Assembly (NCBI GenBank): GCA_021202775.1
Contig: JAJQCJ010000030.1
Coordinates: 1 to 43,853 of the forward strand
Reading direction: 5' to 3'
DNA: 43,853 nt
From: Clostridiales bacterium
Lineage (GTDB): Bacteria > Bacillota > Clostridia > Oscillospirales > Oscillospiraceae
Each line of letters starts with the position of its first letter. Within the stretch, counting starts at the first letter, position 1. Under the pieces are notes generated by a model. The model saw only the letters and a program-made list of their open reading frames with translations, made no database searches and was not told the origin of the DNA. The translations under genes were made by a program, and so were the position numbers. Below are positions 1 to 8,445 of this stretch, piece after piece.

Positions 1-225
1 GCCTCCGCTGTGTCCGTCACCACCTCCGGGGCACTGGAGGGGCTGGGGAAGGGGGCGCAGTCCCTGGTGATCTCCCTGCTGCGCTATGTGGTGGTGATTC
101 TGCCGGTGGCCGCCCTCCTCTGCCGGCTCTGGGGGCCGGAGGGGGTTTGGCACGCCTTCTGGGTCACGGAGCTGGCGGCGGCAGCAGCGTCGGCGCTGGT
201 GTACCGGAACACGGTTCGGCTCTGA
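1..225 (+). CDS. MATE-family efflux transporter, C-terminal fragment
   Basis: The reading frame is open from the first base of the window to a TGA at 223-225, so only the last 74 residues are seen. They contain two hydrophobic segments (LVISLLRYVVVILPVAALL and a WVTELAAAAASALVY stretch) joined by a short loop with GPEGVWHAFW, and end in a short basic tail. This loop and helix pattern is typical of the last two helices of MATE (NorM/DinF-type) drug/sodium antiporters. The substrate cannot be told. The stop codon directly abuts a MITE-like repeat that starts at 226. The family call rests on a short fragment and is moderately sure. Confidence 0.65.
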   Translation, partial: ASAVSVTTSGALEGLGKGAQSLVISLLRYVVVILPVAALLCRLWGPEGVWHAFWVTELAAAAASALVYRNTVRL

Positions 226-421
226 CACGGAAATCAATTTTGAAATCCGCTCCGTATGGGAACCCCTCCACCGGCTGTCGCCGGTCCCCCTCCCCTTTCA
301 GGGGAGGAAAAGAACTGAGGGAATCACCACGTTATTTGCTCCCCTGAAAGGGGAGCTGGCTGGCCGCAAGGCCAGACTGGGGGGTTCCTTTGGTATGTTA
401 ATCTAAAACTTGATTTCCGTG
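226..421. repeat. MITE-like element with 12-bp perfect terminal inverted repeats
   Basis: The left end CACGGAAATCAA (226-237) is repeated exactly inverted at the right end TTGATTTCCGTG (410-421). A second inner pair, GGAACCCCyCC at about 259 and its complement at about 378-388, encloses stem-loops built on CTCCCCT/AGGGGAG. The element is about 196 bp, has no coding capacity and can fold nearly end to end. I see no clear target-site duplication (TCTGA on the left, CAGCT on the right). It may also act as the transcription end of the MATE gene. Class and mobility are inferred. Confidence 0.7.
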
Positions 422-438
422 CAGCTTTGATTTCCCCC

Positions 439-467
439 TTGCCTGTCATGGAATTTTTGTATATAAT
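439..467 (+). promoter_or_regulatory. Sigma-A promoter for the DUF1858 gene
   Basis: A -35 TTGCCT (439-444) and a perfect -10 TATAAT (462-467) lie 17 bp apart, about 40 bp before the start at 509. An AAGGAGG ribosome site lies at 491-497. Confidence 0.7.
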
Positions 468-508
468 AAGCAGGAAACTATAACACCCGGAAAGGAGGCT
501 GACAACCG

Positions 509-709
509 ATGCTGATTACACCCAACACCATGCTGCGCGATATTCTGAGCGCCGACCCGGATGTGGAGCAGCTCTTCCTGAACCAGGGGATGCACTGCCT
601 GTCCTGCCTGGCCGCCAGCGGCGAGACGCTGGAGCAGGCCTGCGACGTCCACGGCCTGGATGTGGACGACTTTGTGGAGGAGCTGAACAGCTTCATCAAC
701 CGCTATTAA
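509..709 (+). CDS. DUF1858 domain protein (redox disulfide domain)
   Basis: This 66-residue protein matches the small DUF1858 / 'hybrid-cluster-protein-associated redox disulfide' family. It starts with a helical segment (MLITPNTMLRDIL), followed by a CLSC pair and a third cysteine in the pattern GMHCLSCLAASGETLEQAC. The family is known for an N-terminal start like this and a CxxC thought to be redox active or metal binding; its biochemical role is not established. The AAGGAGG at 491-497 supports the ATG. The aminopeptidase gene starts 41 bp downstream with no terminator between, so the two may be co-transcribed. Confidence 0.85.
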   Translation: MLITPNTMLRDILSADPDVEQLFLNQGMHCLSCLAASGETLEQACDVHGLDVDDFVEELNSFINRY

Positions 710-750
710 GGAACCCCTAAAACAGAGAAACAGAAAGAATGTGATAGAAC

Positions 751-2068
751 ATGAAGGACGTCTCCCCCATCACCGCCGGTCTGCTGGACCGGCTGGAGCG
801 GGGTTATGAAAGCGACCCCCATCTGAACGTCCTGTCCAACGCACTGTCGGACACCACCCTGACCAGCGCCGCCTTTATCCCATCCGCCGCCGCCAGGCTG
901 CGGATGAACTTCTCCGTGGAGGTGCCCACCACAGGCATCACCAACCAGAAGCAGAGCGGCCGCTGCTGGATGTACTCCGCCATGAACCTGGTGCGGGAGC
1001 GGGTGGTGCAAAAGTGCAGTCTGGAGGACTTTTCCATCTCCGGCGCCTATCTGGCCTTTTATGACAAGCTGGAGAAGTGCAACAACTTCTTTGAGAGCGT
1101 GCTGTACTACGCCGACCTGCCCCTGGACGCCAGGGAGAACGTCACCCTTATGCGGCGCTGCCTCCCGGACGGCGGCCAGTGGGACATGGCGGTGAGCCTG
1201 ATGAAGAAGTACGGCGTGGTGCCCTCCTGGGTCATGCCGGAGACGGTACACTCCTCCGGCACGTCGGAGTGGAACGATGTCCTGTGCCACAAGCTCCGGG
1301 AGGACGCCCTGGAGCTGCGCCGCCTCCATACGGCAGGGCAGGACACCGCCGCCCGCCGGGAGGAAATACTCCAGGAGCTGTACAACGCCCTGTGCATCCT
1401 CTATGGACAGCCGCCGAAAACCTTCAACTTCGTCTACACCGACAAAGACAAACAGTATCACTGCCATCCCAACCTGACCCCCAAGACCTTCTTTGCGGAG
1501 TTTGTGGGGGATGACCTGGATGAATATGTGAACATCGTCTGCGGCCCCGACCACCCCTGTCACCGCACCTATTCCCAGCCCTTCATGGGCAACGTGGTGG
1601 AGGACGACATCGTCTACCTCAACGTGACCATGGACGAGCTGGAGGCCCTGGCCATCGCCCAGCTGAAAAGCGGCGAGGGCGTCCCCTTCTCCTGCGACTG
1701 CCACCCCTATCGGGAGCGGGCGGCAGGCTACTGGGATCAGGATTCCTTCCAGTACGGCCAGGTGCTGGGGGGCCTGACCTTCGGCATGACCGCCGCTGAG
1801 CGGCTGCAAACCCGGGACTCCACCATGAACCATGCCATGTTCCTCTGCGGCGTCAACCTGACGGAGGACGGCACCCCCGACCGCTGGAAGATTGAAAACA
1901 GCTGGGGGGGAGGCCAACGGCCAGAAGGGCTACTACGTTTGCAGCGAGAAGTGGTTCCGGGCCTACACCATGCAGGTGATCGTCCGCAAATCCCTGCTGA
2001 CGGAGGAGCAGCGGGCCATGCTGGCCCAGACGCCCACCCCCACTCCGTTCTGGGATACACTGGCCTGA
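751..2068 (+). pseudogene. pepC: C1-family aminopeptidase (PepC / bleomycin hydrolase), frameshifted near the C-terminus
   Basis: This is a cytosolic papain-fold cysteine aminopeptidase that trims peptides. The catalytic Cys is about residue 72 in SGRCWMYSA, the His about 361 in NHAMF and the Asn about 383 in ENSW. Directly after ENSW a run of seven G (1904-1910) shifts the frame; six would restore the family sequence. Removing one G gives a 438-residue protein ending FWDTLA with TGA at 2066-2068, the usual PepC length. As written, the frame runs on to 2163 with an unrelated tail. All catalytic residues lie before the shift, but the family's C-terminal segment, which acts in the active site, is lost. 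Either a homopolymer sequencing error or a real inactivating mutation would explain it. Confidence 0.85.
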
Positions 2069-2092
2069 CAGAATCGTTTCATGCCCCCAACA

Positions 2093-2132
2093 CCCAGCCG
2101 GCGGCGCTGCCGTCGGCTGGGCGTCTGTTTTT
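2093..2132 (+). terminator. Intrinsic terminator after the aminopeptidase gene
   Basis: CCCAGCCG (2093-2100) pairs with CGGCTGGG (2114-2121) around a GC-rich loop and is followed by a T-rich stretch at 2125-2132. Confidence 0.75.
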
Positions 2133-2179
2133 GCAGAATGCGACAATTTTACGGTTTTCGTGATTTTTCTACAAAAAGG

Positions 2180-2207
2180 TTGCAATCAGCTCCGTTTCTG
2201 GTATACT
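2180..2207 (+). promoter_or_regulatory. Promoter for the acyl-ligase/acyltransferase fusion
   Basis: TTGCAA (2180-2185) and TATACT (2202-2207) are 16 bp apart, just after the upstream terminator and about 55 bp before the ATG at 2263. Confidence 0.6.
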
Positions 2208-2262
2208 GGATTGGGCGCTTTTTCGCCCGGTTCATATCACAGATAAATGAGGTGGCTCACCC

Positions 2263-4782
2263 ATGAGCTTATATGAAGTCATCGCATCCCGCAACGCCTC
2301 CGGCATGGAGCGCACCGCCATCTGCCAAATGCGGAAGGACGGCGTCACCCTCCGCACCCTGACCTACCGCCAGCTTTTTGAAGGCATCGAGCGCTATTAT
2401 CAGGTGCTGCTCCGGGCGGGCTATCAGCCCGGCGACCGGATCGGCATCTGCGCCGCCGCCTGCCCGGAGTGGCACATGGCCTTCTACGCCATCTCCCGGC
2501 TGGGCTGCACCTGTGCCGCCTTGGACCACTCCTATTCCCATGAGGAGATGGTGCATATCGCCAAAAAGGCCCGGCTCCAGGGGCTTTACCTGACCGACGC
2601 CACCGCCACCGTGCCGGACGACCCCATGGAGGGGGTGAACCTGTACCGGCTGGAGGACGGCACCCAAACACAGTCCTGTCCCCGCGCCGGGGAGACCCCC
2701 TTCGCCAACCCTGAGGCGGAGGTGCTGATCTTCTCCTCCGGCACCACCTCCACCGCCGCCGGTATTCTCCATTCCGCGGAGAGCGCCCTCCGGTCGGTGG
2801 AGATGATCCTCCACTGCAACAACGCGGACACAGATAAAGAGCGGTTCATGGCCTTCCTGCCCAACTCCCACATCTACGGGCTGTACGCCCAGTGCCTCGC
2901 CCCTGCCCTCCACCAGAGCAGCGTCTGCTACATGGAGGAGCTCAGCGCCGCCTGCATCATGGGGGCCTTCGGGGCCTACCATCCCACCATTTTCTGCGGC
3001 GTGCCAAAGGTGTACGAGCTGCTGTACAGCTCCATCCAGCAGAAGATTCAGGCCAGCCGGGCGGCCTCCTTCCTGGTGCGCACCCTTCATCCCCTGTGCC
3101 TGAACATCCGCAGGCGCTGGGGGCTGAACCCTGGCAAGGTGCTGTTCTCCTCCATCAATCAGGGCATCGGCGGCAGCGCAGACATCCTGGTGTGCGGCGG
3201 CGCGCCCATGCGGCCGGAGGTGGCGGACTTCTTCTTCGGGGCCGGGTTCCGGGTACTGATCACCTACGGGGCCACCGAAACCAGCATCCCCACCCTGGGG
3301 AACTATGGCAAACACCTCACCACCGACAGCTGCGGCAGGCCCTACCCCGGCGTGGAGATGAAGCTCTCTGAGGACGGGGAGCTGCTGCTGAAAAACCCCT
3401 CCCAGATGCTGGGCTACTTTGACGACCCGGAGCGGACGGCGGAGGCCTACACCCCGGACGGCTGGTTCCGCACCGGCGACCTGGCCAGCCTGGACGCACG
3501 TGGCAACGTCCACATTAACGGCCGCTGCAAGGAGAACATCGTCCTGTCCACCGGCAAGAAGGTGGCCCCGGACGACATCGAGGCCAACTACGCCGGCCTC
3601 CCCGGTGTAAAGGACTTCACCGCCTGCGGCATCCCCTGCGGCGAGGACGGCAGCTATGACGAGGTGCATTGCTTCGTGGTGCAGGAGGAGCAGGCGGAGA
3701 CGGAAGCCGTGGAGGCCGCCTTCCGCAGCCGCAGCGCGGAGAGCCCCCAGAACATGAAGCTCCACGGCATCCACTTTGTCCCCCGCATCCCCCGCACCGC
3801 CCTGGGCAAGCCCAAACGCTACCAGCTCCGGAAGCTGCTGGAGGCGAAGCGCACCTCTGTGGAGGAGGCGCTGTCCGGCGCTCCCCGGCTGAGCACCGTG
3901 GAGGAGAAGGTCGCCTATGTGGTGCGGCAGGTCACGGGGCAGGAAACCTTCACCCAGGAGAGCCGCCTGAAACAGGATCTGGCCCTGGACTCCCTCTCTG
4001 CGGTGGAGCTGTGCGTCCAGCTGGAGAAGCTCACCGGTGTGCGCATCGACGATATGCTCCACCAGGACGCCACCGTGGGCGACCTGGTGGACTGGTGCAG
4101 CCACCCGGAGACGGTGGTGCGGAAGAAGCTGATCCAGTACCCCCTGACCCGGAAGAATATGGACTACACGCTGATGAACATCGCCTGGTTCCTGATTCGC
4201 ACCTTCTATAAGGTCACGGTCCGGGGGGCAAATCTGCTGCCCACCGACACCGGCTACATCATCTGCGCCAACCACGTCTCCAACTTTGACTACCTCTACC
4301 TGACCCTGACCTTCCGAAAGGAGCGGCTGAGCAAGCTGTGCTGCATGGCGAAGCAGGAGCTGTTCCAGGGCTCCTGGTTGAACCGACTGCTCTGCCGGGT
4401 GGGCGGCATGGTGCCCATCGACAGAACCGGCGCCGTGGGGGACAGCATGCACGCCCTGGCCGTCCGCCTGAAAGAAAAGTGGGGCGTCCTGGCCTTCCCG
4501 GAGGGCACCCGCAGCAAAGACGGCCACATGGCCGCCTTCAAGAAAGGCCCCGCCGTGCTGGCGGTGCAGACCGGCGTTCCCATCGTCCCCGTTTGCATCA
4601 AGGGTGGCTTTGAGATCTTCCCCAGAAATCACAAGCTGCCCAACCTGTTCAACTTCAAGACCGGCCACCGGTACCGGGTGCAGGTGCTCTACGGCCCCCC
4701 CATTGACCCCGCCGGGAAAAGCCCGGAGGCCCTGACCGCACTGGTGCAGCAGGCCGTGGCCGAGCTGGAGGCCAGCGCATAA
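2263..4782 (+). CDS. Trifunctional protein: AMP-dependent acyl ligase, acyl carrier domain and PlsC-type acyltransferase
   Basis: This 839-residue protein has three domains. Residues about 1-520 are an ANL-family adenylating enzyme: SSGTTSTAAG at the phosphate loop, ITYGATETS, GWFRTGDLASLDARGNVHI, and a C-terminal PRTALGKPKR lysine. Residues about 545-620 are a carrier domain with LALDSLSAVEL, whose Ser at about 577 should carry phosphopantetheine. Residues about 640-839 are a 1-acylglycerophosphate acyltransferase with NHVSNFD (about 670) and FPEGTRS (about 745). The likely path is fatty acid activation, loading on the internal carrier and transfer to a lysophospholipid, as in Aas-type enzymes; substrates are inferred. 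The usual Lys after the SGTTG loop is absent. A GAGGTGG ribosome site precedes the ATG. Confidence 0.87.
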   Translation: MSLYEVIASRNASGMERTAICQMRKDGVTLRTLTYRQLFEGIERYYQVLLRAGYQPGDRIGICAAACPEWHMAFYAISRLGCTCAALDHSYSHEEMVHIAKKARLQGLYLTDATATVPDDPMEGVNLYRLEDGTQTQSCPRAGETPFANPEAEVLIFSSGTTSTAAGILHSAESALRSVEMILHCNNADTDKERFMAFLPNSHIYGLYAQCLAPALHQSSVCYMEELSAACIMGAFGAYHPTIFCGVPKVYELLYSSIQQKIQASRAASFLVRTLHPLCLNIRRRWGLNPGKVLFSSINQGIGGSADILVCGGAPMRPEVADFFFGAGFRVLITYGATETSIPTLGNYGKHLTTDSCGRPYPGVEMKLSEDGELLLKNPSQMLGYFDDPERTAEAYTPDGWFRTGDLASLDARGNVHINGRCKENIVLSTGKKVAPDDIEANYAGLPGVKDFTACGIPCGEDGSYDEVHCFVVQEEQAETEAVEAAFRSRSAESPQNMKLHGIHFVPRIPRTALGKPKRYQLRKLLEAKRTSVEEALSGAPRLSTVEEKVAYVVRQVTGQETFTQESRLKQDLALDSLSAVELCVQLEKLTGVRIDDMLHQDATVGDLVDWCSHPETVVRKKLIQYPLTRKNMDYTLMNIAWFLIRTFYKVTVRGANLLPTDTGYIICANHVSNFDYLYLTLTFRKERLSKLCCMAKQELFQGSWLNRLLCRVGGMVPIDRTGAVGDSMHALAVRLKEKWGVLAFPEGTRSKDGHMAAFKKGPAVLAVQTGVPIVPVCIKGGFEIFPRNHKLPNLFNFKTGHRYRVQVLYGPPIDPAGKSPEALTALVQQAVAELEASA

Positions 4783-4806
4783 GCGGAGACGGGTTGACAA
4801 CAGTTT

Positions 4807-4852
4807 ACCCCCATCCGGAACAGATTTCGTTCCGGATGGGGGTTCTTTTTTT
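4807..4852 (+). terminator. Intrinsic terminator after the acyltransferase fusion
   Basis: A 15-bp stem beginning ACCCCCATCCGGAAC (4807-4821) pairs with 4829-4843 and is followed by TTCTTTTTTT. The minus side has no U tract, so it mainly serves the plus strand. Confidence 0.92.
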
Positions 4853-4878
4853 CGGCAGATATGTAAAGTCTTTTTGCT

Positions 4879-6456
4879 TTACTGCATTGCCACCTGCTCC
4901 GCCACCCGGACGCCGTCCACGGCGGCGGACATAATGCCCCCCGCGTAGCCGCAGCCCTCGCCGCAGGGATAGATACCCCGGACGTTGGCCTGACAGCCCT
5001 CGTCCCGCAGGACCTTCACCGGAGAGGAGGAGCGGGTCTCCACGCCGGTGAGCACAGCCTCCGGGGCGGCGAAGCCGTGTACCTTCCTGTCCAGCACCGG
5101 CAGGGCCTCCCGCAGGGCGCTGACGACATAGCCGGGAAGGGTTTCCTCCAGCGCCGTCCAGGTGACGCCGGGCCGGTAGGTGGGCTGAACAGCGCCGGGG
5201 CCGATGCTGGGGCGGGCGGCCAGAAAGTCCCCCACCAGCTGGGCGGGGGCACGGTAGCCGCCGCCTCCCGCCAGAAAGGCGGCACGCTCCCACCGGCGCT
5301 GGAAGCGCACCCCTGCCAGCACATCGCCGGGGCCGAAATCCTCCGGGCCGACCCCCACCAGCAGGCCGCCGTTGATGTTCTTGCCGTCCCTGGCCCGGTA
5401 GCTCATGCCGTTGGTGACCAGGCAGCCCGCCTCGCTGGCGGAGGCCACCACCTGACCGCCGGGGCAGACGCAGAAGGAGAAGGCGCTGCGGCCCCCCGGC
5501 AGGTGGCAGCTGAGCCGGTAGTCGCTGGGGGGCAGCTTTGTCCAGGCGTCCCCGTACTGGGCCTGAGAGATGGCCGCCTGCAAATGCTCGATGCGGACGC
5601 CGATGGCGAAGGGTTTCCGCTCCATGGTCACCCCCGCCTCCAACAGCATGGCGAAGGTGTCCCGGGCGGAGTGGCCGGGGGCCAGAATCAGGGTGTCCGC
5701 CGGGAGGCGGGCGGTCCCCTCCGGCCCTGAGACGGTGATGCCGATCAACGAACCGCCCTGAATCTCCAGGCCGGTGAGGGCAGTTTCAAAGCGAATCTCG
5801 CAGCCCAGGGCCAGCAGCTCGGCCCGGATGTGCCGCACCACCTGCCGGAGAATATCCGTCCCCACGTGGGGGCGGAAGGAGTGGCGCACGTCCTCCGGGG
5901 CCCCAGCGGCCACCAGGGTATCCAGCACCGTGGCGATGCGGCTGTCGTGGGTGCCGGTGGTCAGCTTTCCGTCGGAGAAGGTGCCTGCGCCCCCTTCCCC
6001 AAACTGCACATTGCTGTCCGGGTTCAGCACGCCGGTGCGCCAGAAGGCGGAGACGGCCTGCTCCCGCTGCTCCACCGGCTGTCCCCGCTCCAGCACCAGG
6101 GAGGGCACCCCCGCCCTGGCCAGATACAGGGCGGCGAACAGCCCCGCCGGGCCCATCCCCACCACCACCGGCCTGCCGCCGGTGCGCTTCACTTTGGGGA
6201 AGGTATACCGGGCCTCCGGCAGCAGCGTCACCTGTCCGCTTTTGCAGCGGCGCAGCACTCCCGCCTCATCCCCCACCGCCACGTTGACGGAGAGCACCAG
6301 ATGGAGGTCGCTCTTTTTCCGGGCGTCGATGGACTGCTTCACCGGATGCAGCGCCTGAATCTCTGCGGGGGAAATGCGCAGCAGCCGGGACACCCTGCGG
6401 CGCAGATCGTCCTCGTCATAGCCGACGGGAAGGGTAATATTGTTGATATGCAGCAT
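4879..6456 (-). CDS. FAD-dependent dehydrogenase (COG2509-type flavoprotein)
   Basis: This 525-residue protein is an uncharacterised NAD(P)/FAD-dependent oxidoreductase. A ~90-residue N-terminal module (MLHINNITLPVGYDEDDLRR...) precedes a dinucleotide fold with VVVGMGPAGLFAALYLARAG near residue 100. The mid part has FGEGGAGTFSDGKLTTG, and the end has GIYPCGEGCGYAGGIMSAA, a typical FAD-contacting end of this family. It is cytosolic with no signal peptide; the substrate is unknown. The start at 6456 has AGGAG nine bases upstream. It stands alone: the convergent upstream gene ends at a terminator and the next plus-strand gene starts about 90 bp away. Confidence 0.85.
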   Translation of the reverse strand: MLHINNITLPVGYDEDDLRRRVSRLLRISPAEIQALHPVKQSIDARKKSDLHLVLSVNVAVGDEAGVLRRCKSGQVTLLPEARYTFPKVKRTGGRPVVVGMGPAGLFAALYLARAGVPSLVLERGQPVEQREQAVSAFWRTGVLNPDSNVQFGEGGAGTFSDGKLTTGTHDSRIATVLDTLVAAGAPEDVRHSFRPHVGTDILRQVVRHIRAELLALGCEIRFETALTGLEIQGGSLIGITVSGPEGTARLPADTLILAPGHSARDTFAMLLEAGVTMERKPFAIGVRIEHLQAAISQAQYGDAWTKLPPSDYRLSCHLPGGRSAFSFCVCPGGQVVASASEAGCLVTNGMSYRARDGKNINGGLLVGVGPEDFGPGDVLAGVRFQRRWERAAFLAGGGGYRAPAQLVGDFLAARPSIGPGAVQPTYRPGVTWTALEETLPGYVVSALREALPVLDRKVHGFAAPEAVLTGVETRSSSPVKVLRDEGCQANVRGIYPCGEGCGYAGGIMSAAVDGVRVAEQVAMQ

Positions 6457-6545
6457 AATAGAATTCTCCTGTGGAAGAAGTCGTGGATGGTTTCCACCGC
6501 CAGTTTAGCATAAAAAGTTCGTCCACGCAACAGGAGGAGTGCGCC

Positions 6546-7244
6546 TTGTATGCCTATTATGTGTTAAACCCCGCCCACAGTCGGCCCCGCTACTATGAAG
6601 AATCCGTCTGCGGCCTGCCCCTCCTGCGGGTGGAGCTGCCCCGCCGCTGGAACGGCCGCAGGGTGGGGGCGGTGCTGCGCCGGGCGGGGGTGCGCTGCGC
6701 CCTGAACCTGCCGGAGACCGGGGCGCTTCTGCCGGAGCCGTCCCTGGTATCCACCCGCAGCCTGTGGCAGAGCGTGGCGGCGGAGCTGGCCCTGGCCGAA
6801 CTGACCCGGAGGGGCATCCCCTGGGGCGGGGCCACCGTGGGCATACTGGCGGGCCGCACCACAAAAGAGGTTTGGGACACCTTGGAACGGCTGTCCGGCC
6901 GGGTGCGGGCCCTGGCCCTGAACCTGCCGGAGCGGGAGCGGGTGGCGCTCTGCCTCCAGCGAAAAAACGGCGTTCCGGTGCTGGCCGGCGCGGGAGACGT
7001 GACGCTTTGCTTTTCCCCGGCGGAGCCGGGGGCGGGCCGTCTGTTGCTGGGGGCGGAGCGGCCTGCCCCGGAGGGCTTCACCCTGGCCGTGCCGGGGGTG
7101 CCGGTGCCGGAGGGCTGCCCGGCGGAGGGGCTGTACGGGGCGCTGGAGCAGGGCGGCAGACTGCCGGGGAAACCGGAGGTTTGCGTGCAAGACGGAACTG
7201 CCCACCGTTACCGCCGGTTTTCATTGCCCCAGTCACACAGTTGA
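6546..7244 (+). CDS. Unrecognised protein
   Basis: I do not recognise this 232-residue protein. The frame opens at 6471, but the best start is a TTG at 6546 preceded by AGGAGG at about 6532, giving a protein beginning LYAYYVLNPAHSRPRYYEES. It is rich in Arg, Gly, Pro and Leu, has no transmembrane segment or signal peptide, and shows an Ala/Leu-rich helical middle (SLWQSVAAELALAELTRRG) followed by GGATVGILAGRTTKEVWDTL, suggesting an alpha/beta fold. Three cysteines are scattered without a metal-site pattern. Its last 37 bases overlap the end of the convergent HxlR gene. The clear ribosome site and length favour a real gene. Confidence 0.6.
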   Translation: MYAYYVLNPAHSRPRYYEESVCGLPLLRVELPRRWNGRRVGAVLRRAGVRCALNLPETGALLPEPSLVSTRSLWQSVAAELALAELTRRGIPWGGATVGILAGRTTKEVWDTLERLSGRVRALALNLPERERVALCLQRKNGVPVLAGAGDVTLCFSPAEPGAGRLLLGAERPAPEGFTLAVPGVPVPEGCPAEGLYGALEQGGRLPGKPEVCVQDGTAHRYRRFSLPQSHS

Positions 7245-7537
7245 TCCAGCACACCCACCAGTGAACGGCCCCGCTCAGAAAGGGAATACTCCACCTTGGG
7301 CGGGATTTGGGGATAGACGTGACGGATGATCAGTTCATCCGCCTCCAGTTCTTTCAGGTTCTGGCTCAGGGTTTTATCCGCTACCTTGATATACCGCTGC
7401 ATCTCGTTAAAGCGGACCGGCTCATACTCCATCAGGCAGTAAAGGATGATGGGCTTGTACTTCCCGGAAATCAGGGACAGGGTGTAGCAGTATCCCGTCT
7501 CCTCAAAATTTGCGCTTCGAATATCTTTTCTGTTCAT
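7208..7537 (-). CDS. HxlR-family winged-helix transcription regulator
   Basis: This 109-residue DNA-binding protein has the HxlR pattern YCYTLSLISGKYKPIILYCL, then RFNEMQRYIKVADKTLSQNLKELEADELI (recognition helix) and the wing VEYSLSERGRSL. HxlR proteins often sense electrophiles or quinones through an N-terminal cysteine; here the Cys at about residue 17 sits in the expected place. GGAGG precedes the ATG. It is divergent from the flavin reductase-like gene at 7648, with an inverted repeat between them, so it likely controls that gene and itself. Its 3' end overlaps the convergent gene 6546-7244. Confidence 0.92.
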   Translation of the reverse strand: MNRKDIRSANFEETGYCYTLSLISGKYKPIILYCLMEYEPVRFNEMQRYIKVADKTLSQNLKELEADELIIRHVYPQIPPKVEYSLSERGRSLVGVLDQLCDWGNENRR

Positions 7538-7559
7538 AGCTTACCTCCGGGTATGTACC

Positions 7560-7606
7560 TTACAAAAATGTGGGTACTTGTAAAATGTTCTACATCATGG
7601 TATCAT
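7560..7606 (+). promoter_or_regulatory. Promoter and putative HxlR operator for the flavin reductase-like gene
   Basis: The -35 TTGTAA (7578-7583) and -10 TATCAT (7601-7606) are 17 bp apart. TTACAA (7560-7565) and TTGTAA (7578-7583) form an inverted repeat whose right arm is the -35 itself, suiting repression by the divergent HxlR protein. Confidence 0.6.
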
Positions 7607-7647
7607 AATTTCAGCTGAATGGCAATCCTGATTTGGAGGTTTCTGTT

Positions 7648-8211
7648 ATGAGAAAGTCTATCAAGACAACTGAGGCCATCTTCCCCATGCCTGTGCTGAT
7701 GGTGGCAACCTACAACGAGGACGGTACTGTTGACGTGATGAACGCCGCCTGGGGCACCATGCTGGAGCGTGATCATGTGATCCTCAACCTGACCGAGACA
7801 CACAAAACCGTGAAGAACATCAAAGCCAGAAAAGCCTTCACCGTCAGCATCGCGGATGCGGCGCATATGGTAGAGGCGGACTATTTCGGTGTGGTCTCCG
7901 GCAACAACACGCCGAACAAATTCGCAAAGAGCGGATTGACCGCGCAAAAGTCCAACCTGGTGGACGCCCCCATCATTGCGGAGTTCCCCCTTTGCATGGA
8001 GTGCGAGTTCATCCAGTATCAGGACGGCGAATATGGCTGCGGGGTGATTGGCAGGGTCGTCAACACCACGGCGGATGAATCCGTCCTGACAGAGGGCCGG
8101 GTGGACATCGAAAAGGTTTCCGCCATCGCCTTTGACCCCTATACCCACGGTTATTACAAGGTCACGCAGCGGGTGGGCAACGCCTTCCGGGATGGACTGG
8201 CATTGAAATAA
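7648..8211 (+). CDS. Flavin reductase family protein
   Basis: This 187-residue protein fits the FMN-binding split-barrel (flavin reductase-like) family: PMPVLMVATYNEDGTVDVMNAAWGTML near the start, then HKTVKNIKARKAFTVSIAD, and a late conserved RVVNTTADESVLTEGRVD stretch. Such proteins bind FMN and use NAD(P)H, often in response to electrophiles. The ATG at 7648 was chosen over an upstream TTG because GGAGG lies at 7635-7639. Its divergent HxlR neighbour is the usual partner regulator for this class. The substrate is unknown. Confidence 0.88.
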   Translation: MRKSIKTTEAIFPMPVLMVATYNEDGTVDVMNAAWGTMLERDHVILNLTETHKTVKNIKARKAFTVSIADAAHMVEADYFGVVSGNNTPNKFAKSGLTAQKSNLVDAPIIAEFPLCMECEFIQYQDGEYGCGVIGRVVNTTADESVLTEGRVDIEKVSAIAFDPYTHGYYKVTQRVGNAFRDGLALK

Positions 8212-8224
8212 AGGGGCACACTTG

Positions 8225-8256
8225 CGGCAGCTTCCCATCTCAGATGGAAGCTGCCG
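8225..8256 (+). terminator. Hairpin after the flavin reductase-like gene, probable terminator
   Basis: CGGCAGCTTCC (8225-8235) pairs with GGAAGCTGCCG (8246-8256). The following tract is only weakly T-rich, so termination efficiency is uncertain. Confidence 0.55.
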
Positions 8257-8278
8257 TCTGCATCCCTCAAAATCCCCC

Positions 8279-8308
8279 TTGACTTTTTCTTCCATTTTAT
8301 GGTAGAAT
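8279..8308 (+). promoter_or_regulatory. Promoter for the DUF2798 gene
   Basis: TTGACT (8279-8284) and TAGAAT (8303-8308) are 18 bp apart. The leader to the ATG at 8446 is about 130 bases and holds no regulatory fold that I recognise. Confidence 0.6.
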
Positions 8309-8445
8309 CTCAAGGTAACGAAATAGCGCAGGAACGACACAAGTTGTGCTTTGCACGTAAATCTGATCACGGTACCATGTCAACATGATTGGATTTCAGA
8401 CGGCGGCAGCTTGTGTCTTTTTGCGCTCAAAAAAGGAGAACTGAT

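Noticed and set aside
2269-4800. 843-codon open frame on the minus strand opposite the acyl-ligase fusion
   Set aside because: It mirrors the codon pattern of the real gene, is rich in His/Gly/Gln without any known motif, and has no ribosome site.
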